This document shows, piece by piece, positions 24,338 through 34,778 of a stretch of 64,000 nt of DNA (its first letter is position 1; each line of letters opens with the position of its first letter). The notes beneath the pieces are model-generated. The model was not told where the DNA came from. It worked only from the letters and a program-made list of their open reading frames with translations, and did no database searches. The DNA is taken from the NCBI GenBank assembly GCA_015179125.1, contig WHVA01000292.1:62001-126000 (forward strand), given 5' to 3'. The DNA is from Gautieria morchelliformis (taxonomy: Eukaryota; Basidiomycota; Agaricomycetes; Gomphales; Gomphaceae). The position numbers and the translations under genes were made by a program.

Positions 24338-25386
24338 ATGGACACCCGCCTTCAACACCCCGAAGCCGACCTGGCAGACTTGCTGCGTCTAATCCGACAT
24401 GCAAGGGACTTAGGTCGTCATGAAGAACTCTGCGAGCCTTTGGAGAAGTTCGTCAATGACACCTGGTTCGTCTTGAAGTTTGCAAGAGCTGTTATCCAGG
24501 AGGGATTGGGGCGCAATGAAGGAATCCGAGATTCGATCAATTCCCTAATCGTTGTGGTAGGCGATGTTACCTGACTGCTGATTTGTCACTTGCTATATTA
24601 CTAACACAGTCTCTAGGCTTCTTTCATTTCTGGAGTCCAGGCGCAGTTGATCGCGTTTACATACCAGTCGAACCATACTGGCCTCCAAATCACCACCAAT
24701 TTCTTCTTATTTGTTGGTATGACCCTCGATGTCATAGGAGCCGCTACCGGCGTTGTTAGTATTATTCTTGTCCGACAATACGTGGAGCGTTCCAGGTCAT
24801 TGCTTACGCACATCACCGAGATTCACCGACGCATATATGAAATTACAAAGAGCATAGACCATGATGCCAAACCCATCAATCACAGGGAAGAGATGGCCAA
24901 GCTGCAGAAAATGTGCGGGGATGTCCAAGACGTATTGGAGGCACATACTTGGCTGTCGACGTTCGATGGAGAATCTGATTCCGATATCCCCAATACCTTC
25001 CGGGCCATCCTCGAGAAAGTTCCCGTCCGCCCGGCTGGAGGTCGAGGTCCACCTCTGCCTTATTTCGTCCTGGTTCCTGTTATCGCAATTACACTTGGCA
25101 CATTGTGCTTTCTGGCATCTGTGCTAGCGTTTGCAGCCTCATCTCAGCTTCGAGATGTTTGGCTTACTGGTGTTATTATTACCATGATCGCGTTCCTCCT
25201 AATGCTACTTCTTTGGGGTATTCGTAAAGCTGGTAAGTCCGATGGATCCATCGTGCTAGTCCTATTAATTTATGCTTAATTAACGTACCACCGTCAGCGA
25301 AGAAAAAAGGAGCTAATTATAAATCGCTTGAAGAGAGTTTGAGAGATGAATTGCGCCACCCACTGCTTCTCAAGTATCATCAGTAG
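24338..25386 (+). CDS. Three-helix membrane protein of unknown function
   Basis: Three exons. Exon 1 (MDTRLQHPEADLADLLRLIR to INSLIVV) is soluble and helical. An intron whose acceptor is tctctag leads to ASFISGVQAQLIAFTYQSN and the first hydrophobic segment (FFLFVGMTLDVIGAATGVV). Then come a charged linker with coiled-coil character (HITEIHRRIYEITKSI), and two close membrane segments (YFVLVPVIAITLGTLCFLA and GVIITMIAFLLMLLLWGI). The last exon, after an intron ending gtcag, gives KKKGANYKSLEESLRDEL and a TAG. The arrangement (long helical N-domain, one helix, linker, helical hairpin) resembles proteins common in agaric genomes that lack an assigned role. A damaged paralogue lies 3 kb downstream. 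Confidence 0.65.
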
Positions 25387-27419
25387 GGGCCACTTGCGAC
25401 GGAGAAGTCCTTGGCTCGCAATGATGGACTAGTTTATGGCGGTGGGTACCTGTATTGCAGTTTACGGCGGATAATCTCTGTGCAGTCTCATCCATACCAG
25501 TAATCAATCAATTGAGGATCGAGTACTCGAGTGACAAACGGTGATATACCGAGGAATCACAATCTTGCAAGTCCTCCCAAACCTGATTTCATTTCTTAGA
25601 CCTTTTACTATTTAGTGCATATGTCCCTAAGTTTACCATCAGACGATGTCTCAAAGATGTGTCTCCAGCGCCTTCCAGGTGCCACGAAATCCATCGAAAA
25701 TTGATTGCCTATGCTGCATACTATCACATACTACTCCCGACGACTTACCTCATTCGGATGGTGATACGTTTCCTCAGTAGATTTGGGACAATTGGCTGCA
25801 TTACGCGAGACAAAGTGACAGTTTGTAGATTGACTGTGTTGAGGTATTCGGCGACGGTCAGACACTGAGACGACTGAATGCGCTGTCACGGGACTGCCGG
25901 CGGTCTATATAGGCCTACGATCATAGGTCGGTTGTCAAAGGAACCCCCACCCACGGTTACGCCTGGTGGCTATGCTGCTCACGATAGGTTCAATGGGTGT
26001 ATTCAAGTGGGATATTTTTGTACGGTAGACCTTGATTGCCGTGTAGATCATTAGCGGCAAATTTGTATCGCACGAGTATCAGTGGTACTCACCTGGCCCT
26101 CATACGCTGGGCCTCCATGTACCGGCCTTGACATCTCCTGGTACATCATACAGCGTGGCTTAATGTGTGTCCGTGAGCAGGAAGTTGTCAAAAACCAAGG
26201 ATACGTGGGGTTGGTTCCATGGGCAGCTAAGGTGCCCTCCTGTGTATCATGCTATTGCCTTAGAGGCTGAGGAGTCGAGGCCAATAACCTCATGCGGCGG
26301 TCGTCATCGATATGCCACTATGCATGTTGTGATGGAGCCCATAAATTAGGACAATATGATGCTCATGAATAATCTGTCATCATCGATATGCCACTATGCA
26401 TGTTGTGATGGAGCCCATGAATTAGGACAATATGATGCCCATGAATTGTTAGTAGTTGAACGATAAACGTTAAAGCTCACAGTAAATTCACATTAAGGCG
26501 AAGTGCTCCAGATTATGATTCTCAGAGCTAACCTGCCTATACTACTGGCGGGACTATATCAATGGCGAATTAAATTGAATACTAGTCCGCCGGGAGACAG
26601 GTCACAGAACTTGCAGCCATTCAAACAAAGATATTTTTAGGTTTTCAGAGAATCCTGGAGCTATGCATGTGAGAGTTCAGCAAGACTAGCTGAGTATGGG
26701 ATCGGTAATTTGCTGTATCTCGTCAAATGAGCTAAGCTAAGCCTTGTCTTCGCCTTCGGATTCCTTTCCCACATAAATATTTCCAGATGCCGTGTCATAT
26801 GCAAGGAATGTTTGGAACAGTGCCAAATGACATAGGAGTAAGCGTTGGCACTGATGGTATGATGTCCGAGGGCTTGAAGTTCGCCCGGGTATTCTTTTCC
26901 TGGGAATCCTGAGCCAATCAAGCAGAAAAAGCCATATGAATTTTACCTGCCCGAGAGTTTAAGTACTAGACATCAAGCTTTCAACAAATTTCAAATTTCA
27001 AGCTTTTTCAAGCTTCAAGGCCCAGGCGCCCAGGACCGGCGCAATGATCGTGACGTAGAATGTGACTATATTGTGACATTACATAATTGGCCCGGGACGT
27101 GGTTCCGTCCACAGCAAAAAGGCGGCCAACATTGCAAATGAGCTTTTCTCCTGAAACTTTCACGTTGTTGATTCTTCCATGTTTCACTGAAACCGGGAAT
27201 AATGCCCTCAGCTAGTAAGTATAGTAGTCGGACAGCGGCTGTGTGCCTATGTGTGCCAAATTCAGGTCTCAGCGATCGCCTCCTTATAATTACTGCAAGG
27301 GCGTGAATAGCCTTGAGGGACCGCATGTAGTGGCTATCACAATGCCCTATAAACCCATAGATGACGTGTCGCCATCTGCCCTTCATCCAGGTTTTATGAC
27401 ATCCCACACTCTCGTGACA
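25387..27419. other. Intergenic with a 76-bp-period direct repeat
   Basis: No gene supported in 2 kb. A minus-strand stretch near 26660-26920 contains short protein-like peptides (for example AYDTASGNIYVGKESEGED) but in broken frames, possibly a gene scrap. It includes the direct repeat listed separately. Confidence 0.4.
26305..26446. repeat. Two-copy direct repeat, 66-bp unit
   Basis: The segment 26305-26370 is repeated at 26381-26446 with only a few mismatches (both begin CATCGATATGCCACTATGCA and end ATGAAT), separated by 10 bp. No gene is associated. Confidence 0.85.
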
Positions 27420-28724
27420 CTTCACACCGAAGCTGACCAGGAAGACTTGTTCCATCTCACAGAGGGGGCAAGGAAGTTAGGTCGTGATGAAGAATTTCTT
27501 TGGAGAGGTTTGTGAATGACACCGCTCGCCTTGAGTTTCGCCAGACCTGTCATCGAAGAGGAACCGGGACCCAATGATGGAGGGCGTGAGTCTATCAATT
27601 CCCTTATCGTCATGGTAAGAGGTTGCTACCTGAATGCTAATTCACTTGTGACTGATTTTGCTGGCACTTGTGTTAAGACCTCCGAGTCTTTCATCTCTGG
27701 AGTAAAGGCGCAGTTAATTGCGTTCACGTACCAATCGAACCATACTGTCCTCCGAATCACCACCAATATCTTCTTATTCGTTGGTATGACGCTCGATGTC
27801 ATAGGAGCTGCCACTGGCGTTGTCAGCGCTATCCTCGTGTTCTAGGTCGTTATTTATGTACATCATTGAGGTCCATCGGCGCGTATTCGGAATTACCAAG
27901 AAATTCCATCATGATTCCAAGCCTCATCATGACAAAGTTAGAGAACTAGATGGCAAGGCTGACCAATATGTGCGTCGACATTCCAAAATGTATTGGACAC
28001 ACACGGTCCCCTACGTCTTACAAAACAGCGATATTTCGGACGAGACCGCCGATATTTCTATCGGAGCTCCTTGAATCGTTTGGCGTCACCTCGATTAGAG
28101 GTCCACCCCTACCTTATTTTGCCCTGGTGCCTGTGACTGCCATTGCTTTTGGCACAACATGCCTCCTAGTATTAGAGTGCTTGGATTTGTGGCCTTGTCT
28201 CAACTTCAAGGCATTTGGATTACTGAAGTTGTCATTACCCTGTTGTGAATCGTGTTGTGAATCGTGTTGTGAATCGTCGTAACTCGCCATGTTAGTATAG
28301 CCTGCAGCATGAACCGGCACTATCCCGGTGCTATCCATGTTCAGATGCAACTCCTATCTAGTTCCCACTCCGCTGACCTCTGACTGAGCGCCCATACCTT
28401 CGACACTTGTATATGTAGCTAGCCCAGTAGTTACAACAAATACATCGGTTTCAGCCCTTTCAGCTGCACTGCAGCTCCGTTTAGTGTTACAGCTAGAGTT
28501 AGCTAACACTCGAGTTCCGTCTGTTTCTGCGCTCAGCGCACCGAGTTCTGTTCCACCCTTTGTCTCTCTCCGCCTCCCTCCTCGCATTCTAACAACATAC
28601 CCTACTTGCCCTGGGCCTAATGCTACTTTTGTGGGGTGTTCGTAAAGCTGGTACGCCCCAAAGAATAAAGGTGCCAATTACAAATCACTCGAATGCAGCT
28701 TGAGATATCAGCTGCGTATCCCAT
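27420..28724 (+). pseudogene. Decayed paralogue of the three-helix membrane protein gene
   Basis: It follows the gene at 24338 segment by segment: a damaged first exon (EADQEDLFHLTEGARKLGRD, then a stop), then SESFISGVKAQLIAFTYQSN and IFLFVGMTLDVIGAATGVV, then a stop where the paralogue reads on. The linker and the segment PPLPYFALVPVTAIAFGTTC are still visible in a shifted frame, and the tail (LLWGVRKAG, then an RNKGANYKSLE-like stretch) is at 28620-28715. Between the two halves of the last helix (about 28241-28617) is about 380 bp with no counterpart in the intact gene. It starts with three perfect copies of the 12-mer TGTTGTGAATCG (28241-28276). Stops, frameshifts and an insertion make this non-functional. 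Confidence 0.75.
28241..28276. repeat. 12-bp tandem repeat, three copies
   Basis: TGTTGTGAATCG occurs three times head to tail at the left edge of the extra segment inside the membrane-protein pseudogene. Confidence 0.9.
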
Positions 28725-28979
28725 AATAGATGATGCTTGCAGCAGAAGCATCCCTGGATTAGGAACACCATTGCTCCTACAATATTGGGTGGCTGTGTCC
28801 CAATTTTTGAAGGAGAATATTTGTGTTTTCACATTCGGTTTACCGTACAAAATTACTAACGACAAACATATGATGTCGCGAAGGCTAGCCTTCTAATAAA
28901 TTAAGGATTTTCGTGTAGAATACCGAAAAAAAATGACACTCTCAAAATTTTATCTGTATGACACACACATGCATATAAG

Positions 28980-29155
28980 CACTGCGGGAACATACCCCCT
29001 GATAAATTGGTGGGATGTCCATACCCGGTTTTGGTGGATGGTCCACCACCGGTAGATGGACACTCCACCGGTCCAATGGTGGACCCTCCACCATATACTT
29101 CTCATGGTAAGTCCACCGGCCACTCAGGGGTCCATGTCCACATCCACTTACAGTG
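28980..29155. mobile_element. MITE-like hairpin element, copy 1 (176 bp)
   Basis: It begins CACTGCGGGAA and ends TTACAGTG, so the ends are short inverted repeats (CACTG...CAGTG). The interior is made of TCCACC/GGTGGA motifs in both orientations and would fold back on itself. Size and ends match a second copy at 37821-37998. There is no coding capacity. A clear target-site duplication was not found. Confidence 0.5.
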
Positions 29156-30087
29156 ATTGGACTATCCACTCACAATAAGGCCTTTTTTTCATGGATTTCA
29201 TTTCCATTGACACATGTGTAGGATTATCCATTAAGTCTTCCAAGGGATATACCAGTAATAATCATTGTATCAATGACTATTAACATAAATAAAAACCAAA
29301 AAAAATACATACCTACCTAGATGCCATCTTGTATTGTAAGGACATATTTACAGGCCAGATTACCGATATAGAAGGTGCCCTTGTAAAGGGATTCGAAGGT
29401 GGAAAATTGTACTTGGAACCAGGTTTGAACGAGCAACCTGATGATAAATGTACTTACTCATCGACACTTTATCCAACTGCTCCACAAGGCTTCTGACTAA
29501 CATTGGTGTGAAATGGTATAAGTTAGCATACACTGCGGTGATGGCTTTTGAACCTGGCGGTCAGAGTCATTTGAACATCTTGTCCGCTCACACTCACACT
29601 CGGCACCAGACTCAGTGAGTCCGACAGTACATGCCTGACACTGAGCTTACACAAGTTGCTGTGACAAAGTTTGACATTTTGAAGTACACACTGTCACCCC
29701 TCAAGCTAGCTGACACGATCACTGCATTGAACACCTCCCCACCTCAACTACGGCTTGTTATGTCCCAGAGATACAGGGTGTGGAACTCCTTTGGCCTGAG
29801 TCTGGAGAGCTCAGCGTGCGAGCACACGGGCCACGATGGGGGTCTCAACGATGCAGAGGTTGTGTAACGATGCTTTGCAGAGACGACCTTTTCCACGATG
29901 ACGAGTGAGTTCGCGCAGACAACCATGGCATGGGGGGACTCAGATACCAACACGCTGAACTGGTGGCTCACGCACGCAGGAACGTAGTGCATCAGCGATG
30001 GTCTAGTTCGACTCGACATTGGACATTGACCTCCACCAATTCTGCTACGTCCATCGCTCACCAACTTCCTCCACCTCATCGCACCAC
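29156..30087. other. Intergenic, left flank of the LTR retrotransposon
   Basis: No convincing gene. Minus-strand 29500-29300 has loosely tRNA-like boxes (see findings). The last ~85 bases before the LTR (from about 30003) stay open in the frame that continues across the insertion at 37001. Confidence 0.35.
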
Positions 30088-30300
30088 TGTAAATAACCCG
30101 TGTATCTACATGTACATTAGTTATTACATAATCCCAGTGGGCCCCTTAGGGACCCACTGTATAGTTTATGCGTGGGAACCGGCTAGCGGTCCCCATCGCA
30201 TCTTACCCTTACACTGTCACTACGTAGCATCAGAATACCACACATTGGTCAAGTTCTGTCGTGCTCTTGTGACTTAAGGCTTAAGATAGACATCTTTACA
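30088..30300 (+). repeat. 5' LTR of the chromovirus
   Basis: 213 bp, TG...CA ends. It matches the copy at 36784-36996 with a single visible substitution (AAG versus AAA in the GGTCAA(G/A)TTCTG stretch). Preceded by the ACCAC target duplication. Confidence 0.96.
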
Positions 30301-30438
30301 CCTTTTTGAACTATCCTGCAGTTGATCGCCACGCGACCAACCGATAGTGGATTCGAAGCAATCTTGAAAAAGATCGCTGCGTCGACGACTAAACATCGTT
30401 GAGACCCTCCAGTAGACCCTCTACTGTCGGCTGCGAGC

Positions 30439-31740
30439 ATGATGATCCCACGCAGTCGAAGACGGACACGAGCGACGAGCTCGAGGTCCACACCCCAGGC
30501 GCAGCCCAGCGACACGATGGCTGATGCTACCCTGGACCAAGAGTCCAGGACGATAGAAGACGGAGAGATCGCAGATCTCACTGCCCTTGTCCCCCCAGTA
30601 GAGGACGAGGAAAACCCCGACCACGTCTCGTCAAGCGTGGCCAAGGAAGAGACGACACCGGGCAACGAGCTGGCGCCCCCCCCCCATCCCTCTCTGCCCA
30701 AGGACAAAGGAAAGGGCAGAGAAGTCTCGCCGTCGTCAGACGGTAGAGCATCAACGTCGAGGTGGGCACGAAGCCACGACTCACACCGACGCTCACGAAG
30801 TAGAGCGACGACGATCGTCCCTGAAGGAGGACGACGGCAAAAAAGACGAGCCCCAGACGATGGGCAGGACTCGGAATACTCGAGCTCTAGTCGCAAGAGC
30901 TCGAGGGCTCACGCCATCGACCACGAGATGGCAGAGGCCCTGAACAAACAGGTGCAGGCTGCGCTGCACCGAAGTACGCTGACGTGCCACAAGCACGATC
31001 AGCTGGCATCGCAGCTTGACAACGCCGCCGCCGCCCTAATGGCAATCGGCAAGGAACTCCACCAGGTGGAGGAGGTCAGGCTGCAAGACGCAGCCACACT
31101 GGAAGACGTCCAGAAAGCACTCCGCCCACGAGGGGAACACGATGCAACTCGTCCGAGCTCGCGACAGTCCGCAGCCAACGAACGCAGTCGCGACATGGAA
31201 GACCCGCGCCGAAAGGAGCGAGACAAGCAGCGAATGCCGCCACCAGCCATCCCGGTCGAACAGGACGTAAGGTTCGGAAACGAACCTCAAGAACAACCGG
31301 CTGCCCCAATGGACAGCCGTAAAACGATCCAACAGATCGTTAGGGATCAGGTCGGCTCAGAGCCTGACTCTGAAACGACGACCGAGAGCTTAGAGCTCGA
31401 AGTCGCACACTGGCAGCGTAAAGAATCCGCAGCCGCACGCCGCCACACACGGGCACTCGAGCTACTAGCGAAGAACGCTGAAGAGACAGTGGCCTACAGC
31501 CACACCGCTCAGCTGCCCGACGAGCAGCTCACGCAAGGCGTATGGGACGCACGGCAAGCACGCGCAGCCTACAACAGCAGGCTACGAATCCGCAATGTGG
31601 GACTGACCGGGGACACCAGGCACAAAACACCCCCGGAACCGAGAGCACAAAATGCTCCCGATCCCAAGCCTGATCCGGGCCCGGGGCCCGTCAGGGCATA
31701 TAACAGCCTGCCCCACGCAGCATCACAACCGCGCGAGTGA
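30439..31740 (+). CDS. Retrotransposon ORF1, upstream of gag
   Basis: 433-codon open frame starting at the first ATG after the 5' LTR. It is highly charged and low in hydrophobics. The N-terminus is basic (MMIPRSRRRTRATSSRSTP). Then come an acidic patch, a Ser/Arg-rich region and long helical stretches likely to form coiled coil (LDNAAAALMAIGKELHQVEE; TESLELEVAHWQRKESAAAR). It ends in a single TGA only three bases before the ATG of the gag frame, and in the same frame, so the two may have been one long Gag or be joined by readthrough. Comparable N-terminal extensions occur in agaric gypsy elements; its role is presumably structural. Confidence 0.7.
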   Translation: MMIPRSRRRTRATSSRSTPQAQPSDTMADATLDQESRTIEDGEIADLTALVPPVEDEENPDHVSSSVAKEETTPGNELAPPPHPSLPKDKGKGREVSPSSDGRASTSRWARSHDSHRRSRSRATTIVPEGGRRQKRRAPDDGQDSEYSSSSRKSSRAHAIDHEMAEALNKQVQAALHRSTLTCHKHDQLASQLDNAAAALMAIGKELHQVEEVRLQDAATLEDVQKALRPRGEHDATRPSSRQSAANERSRDMEDPRRKERDKQRMPPPAIPVEQDVRFGNEPQEQPAAPMDSRKTIQQIVRDQVGSEPDSETTTESLELEVAHWQRKESAAARRHTRALELLAKNAEETVAYSHTAQLPDEQLTQGVWDARQARAAYNSRLRIRNVGLTGDTRHKTPPEPRAQNAPDPKPDPGPGPVRAYNSLPHAASQPRE

Positions 31741-31743
31741 TCC

Positions 31744-32616
31744 ATGGCCCCAACAGAAGGCCAGGGAATCCCTGACCAGGCCGACGTCGTACCAATGGAG
31801 CCGTACGACGGGATCACATGGATGATCTGCGTGGCGTTAGCAGACGCCGTGGACACAGACCTGGAGAAGTCTGTGCTAGCAAAAGCCGGCGTAAAATTGG
31901 CTCACCCCGAGCCATATGCCGGGGGATCAGACCTTGAAGAGTTTGAAATCTTCATGGCAGCCATCCTACGATGGCTGAAAATGAATTGCCTCCTAGGACC
32001 AACCAGCATCGACATGCAGGTCGGCTATGTGGGCACTCGCCTCACCGGCGAAGCCCAGGAGTGGTTCCTTCGAAACGTTGAACGCTTCGATCGCCAGGTC
32101 CGCAGCTGGACGCTGGAAACTGTGATGCAAGGCCTTCAAAAAAGGTTCCTGCACACACTGACGTACCATCACGCATTGAATAAATTCGACGCGGTCATGC
32201 AAGGCATGAAAACCGTTCAGGAGATGCTGAACGAGCTCATGAAATACGCGGCACATATGATACAGCCGCCAGACGAGTACACGTTCTGGAGACGGTTCGT
32301 ATCGGCGCTGCGCAACGAGGTCCTCAAAAAGGGCTATAATGCCGAGAGCAGCTCAATAGAGCAACTCTTCGAGACGGCCCGGATGATCGAGGAGGCATCC
32401 CGATACAACATGGGGATGCGCCGCGCAGAAAGTGCAGCAGCAACGGCAAGCGCTGCCCGGCTCACAGGTAGCAAGCCGTTGACACAAACGTGCCTGACCA
32501 GGCCCAGCCTGTTCGCAAGAAGCGGAACAGGACAACGGCTACCACCCTCATGCCCTGCACAAGCTGGACGCCCGCCTGAAGCTAAACAGCCTCAAGCGTC
32601 AGGGTCGTCCCCATGA
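31744..32616 (+). CDS. Gag capsid-like protein of the chromovirus
   Basis: 290-codon frame with the retrotransposon gag domain. It reads LAHPEPYAGGSDLEEFEIFM (entry to the capsid fold), VGYVGTRLTGEAQEWF (the family core with the A-x-x-W-F motif), LQKRFLHTLTYHHALNKFD and EYTFWRRFVSALRNEVLKKG. It would form the virus-like particle that packages element RNA. No CCHC zinc knuckle is visible before the frame ends. The knuckle and protease were probably removed by the deletion whose junction lies about 60-80 bases downstream. It is in frame with ORF1. Confidence 0.85.
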   Translation: MAPTEGQGIPDQADVVPMEPYDGITWMICVALADAVDTDLEKSVLAKAGVKLAHPEPYAGGSDLEEFEIFMAAILRWLKMNCLLGPTSIDMQVGYVGTRLTGEAQEWFLRNVERFDRQVRSWTLETVMQGLQKRFLHTLTYHHALNKFDAVMQGMKTVQEMLNELMKYAAHMIQPPDEYTFWRRFVSALRNEVLKKGYNAESSSIEQLFETARMIEEASRYNMGMRRAESAAATASAARLTGSKPLTQTCLTRPSLFARSGTGQRLPPSCPAQAGRPPEAKQPQASGSSP

Positions 32617-32765
32617 CCTGCCCCACTGATGAAAACGTCGGGCCGGCCTAACAATAGGCCCAGCGGCAGCCAAAGCAAAAAAAACTGCTGGGGCAAAGGT
32701 TCACCCTCGTCACAGACCACAAAGGGCTTGAGTACTTCGAGACCCAGAAGAGCCTATCTGACTGA
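32617..32765 (+). pseudogene. Deletion junction and RNase H remnant of pol
   Basis: Right after gag the sequence jumps to the very end of the reverse transcriptase/RNase H region: LLGQRFTLVTDHKGLEYFET, then KSLSD followed by an in-frame TGA (32763-32765) where the family normally has an arginine. Protease, the whole RT palm/fingers and the catalytic part of RNase H are absent. Confidence 0.82.
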
Positions 32766-34655
32766 CAGGTCAGATGGTGGGAGTTTCCAACCCAGTTCAA
32801 TTTCAACACCGTTCATGTTGACGGTGTAGAGAACAAGGTAGCGGACTGCCTGTCGCGCTACTATGAGAGCGACACGAGTGATGACAATCACCCGGACCAT
32901 GTCTTCGTGAACACGGATGCGCGTTTGGACCCGGACGGCGAGTTATTGCCCACCGACCGGTATGTCGAGTTGCGAACAGCAGCAACAAGACGCTCTAAAC
33001 GCCTCGCTGAGAAGACAGAGGCGAGAGTAACGGAAGCCGCCGCATTAAACGAGGGCTCGCCAGAGCCCGCGAACGTCGCCGCGTCCCGCGACGACGACGA
33101 TGACGTCAGAGCCATCGCCGCAGGAAATGACGGCGCGCCCCTGCGCCGGGTTGTCGAGCAAGGCGTAGACCTGTCTAAGGTCCTACGAGACGCGTACCAC
33201 AGGGACACCATGTTCATAAAGATCATGGCGCACCCGGACGCGCACCCGAGATTCGGGATCCGGGACGGGCTGATCTGGACTAAGAATCAGCTCAAAAGAG
33301 ACATCATTGCCATCCCCCGCTCTGTTCTTCAAGGGGGAAGGAAGCTGATCGAAATTATCATCGATCGGGCACATCAGATAGTCGGCCACTATGGCCATCT
33401 GAAGACTTCGAACTATGTTCGAAGAGCATATTGGTGGCCGGGCATGAGCCCAGACATAGAAGCATTCTGCACATCGTGCGCGAGGTGTCAGATGACGAAA
33501 ACCAGGCCACAACGGCCCAAAGGCCTACTACACAGCCTACCCATTCCAGATAGGCCGTGGCAGTCGATTGGCATCGACTTCATGGGGCCCCTGCCCAAAT
33601 CCAACGACTGTGACTACCTGATGGTAGTCATCGACCGACTAACGTCGCTCGTACACCTCGTACCAACCACGACGAGCGTGTCAGCCAAGGGAGTAGCCTG
33701 GCTGTTTCTGAAGGAGGTCATTCGACTCCATGGAGTTCCCGACTCCATCGTCTCGGACAGAGACTCGAAGTTCACGTCGATCTTCTGGCATGAACTACAG
33801 CGACTCATGGGGACTAAGCTCCTCATGTCAACTGCCTTCCATCCCCAAACGGATGGAGCCACCGAGCGGGCAAACCGCTCGATCGGCCAGATATTGCGCA
33901 CGGTCGTCAGAGACGATCAGAAGGATTGGGCATTGAAATGCCCAATGGTTGAGGTCGCCCTCAACAGCAACGTCAGCGCGACCACAGGGTTCGCACCTTT
34001 TGAGCTGAACCACGGCTATATGCCGCGGATAGACCTCCCCATAGCCGTGGACACCCCATTCAAGGGAGTAGCCCGGTTCGCACATCAGGCAAAATGGAAC
34101 CCGATGGCGGCACACGATGCAATCATAGAGCATCGAGTGACGCAAACGTTTCATGCAAACAAGAAACGTACGGCGAGCGACAGGTACGCGGCCAATGACC
34201 GCGTCTACCTTTCGACACAAAACCTAACTCTCCCGAAAGGAAGAGCCAGAAAGCTAGTCCTGCGGTACATCGGACCGTACCGCGTCGTTGAGGCTCACAA
34301 CGACGCCTCGACGGTGACCCTCGATCTTCCCGACGAACTGAAAAGCCGTAGTATTTCACCGGTCTTCCATTCCAGCCTCGTACGGCAATACGAGGCTAAC
34401 AACGACGAATTGTTCCCTCGTCGTGAGGCCAAGTCATTTTATGACTTCGGAGCAAATGACGACGAGGAGTGGCTCGTCGACGAGATTATCGCACATCGAT
34501 GGATAAACTCGACGGACCTGGAGTTCCAGGTCCGTTGGACCCTAGGCGACGTGACATGGGAACCCATGTCGTCCTGCAAGGACCTTGAAGCCCTAGATAG
34601 CTATCTAGAGCTTCGGGGGGTGGGCAAGCCACGCGACCTCCCCAGACGCCGCTAG
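32766..34655 (+). CDS. Pol C-terminus: RNase H tail, integrase and chromodomain
   Basis: Open from the TGA to TAG, with no ATG at the start because it is the tail of a pol polyprotein. The first residues (FNTVHVDGVENKVADCLSRY) are the end of RNase H. The integrase zinc domain follows, with H...H and C-x2-C (AHQIVGHYGH ... FCTSCARCQ). Then comes the DDE core: D in IGIDFMGPLP, D in IVSDRDSKFTS and E in DGATERANRSI. The GPY/F-type module is in LRYIGPYRVVEAH. A C-terminal chromodomain (EEWLVDEIIAHRW; FQVRWTLGDVTWEPMSS) normally steers insertion toward modified chromatin. All catalytic residues are present, so this part may still be able to encode active integrase if expressed. Confidence 0.88.
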   Translation, partial: QVRWWEFPTQFNFNTVHVDGVENKVADCLSRYYESDTSDDNHPDHVFVNTDARLDPDGELLPTDRYVELRTAATRRSKRLAEKTEARVTEAAALNEGSPEPANVAASRDDDDDVRAIAAGNDGAPLRRVVEQGVDLSKVLRDAYHRDTMFIKIMAHPDAHPRFGIRDGLIWTKNQLKRDIIAIPRSVLQGGRKLIEIIIDRAHQIVGHYGHLKTSNYVRRAYWWPGMSPDIEAFCTSCARCQMTKTRPQRPKGLLHSLPIPDRPWQSIGIDFMGPLPKSNDCDYLMVVIDRLTSLVHLVPTTTSVSAKGVAWLFLKEVIRLHGVPDSIVSDRDSKFTSIFWHELQRLMGTKLLMSTAFHPQTDGATERANRSIGQILRTVVRDDQKDWALKCPMVEVALNSNVSATTGFAPFELNHGYMPRIDLPIAVDTPFKGVARFAHQAKWNPMAAHDAIIEHRVTQTFHANKKRTASDRYAANDRVYLSTQNLTLPKGRARKLVLRYIGPYRVVEAHNDASTVTLDLPDELKSRSISPVFHSSLVRQYEANNDELFPRREAKSFYDFGANDDEEWLVDEIIAHRWINSTDLEFQVRWTLGDVTWEPMSSCKDLEALDSYLELRGVGKPRDLPRRR

Positions 34656-34778
34656 ACGCGTCTGTCACGTGCAGACCACGTGATGCACTGGCCACGGCGC
34701 AGTTAAATTTTCGCCTCGGATCTTTCCGAGGGCGCATCGCTTCTTGGAAGCAACCACCATCATCTACCCACAAAGGTG

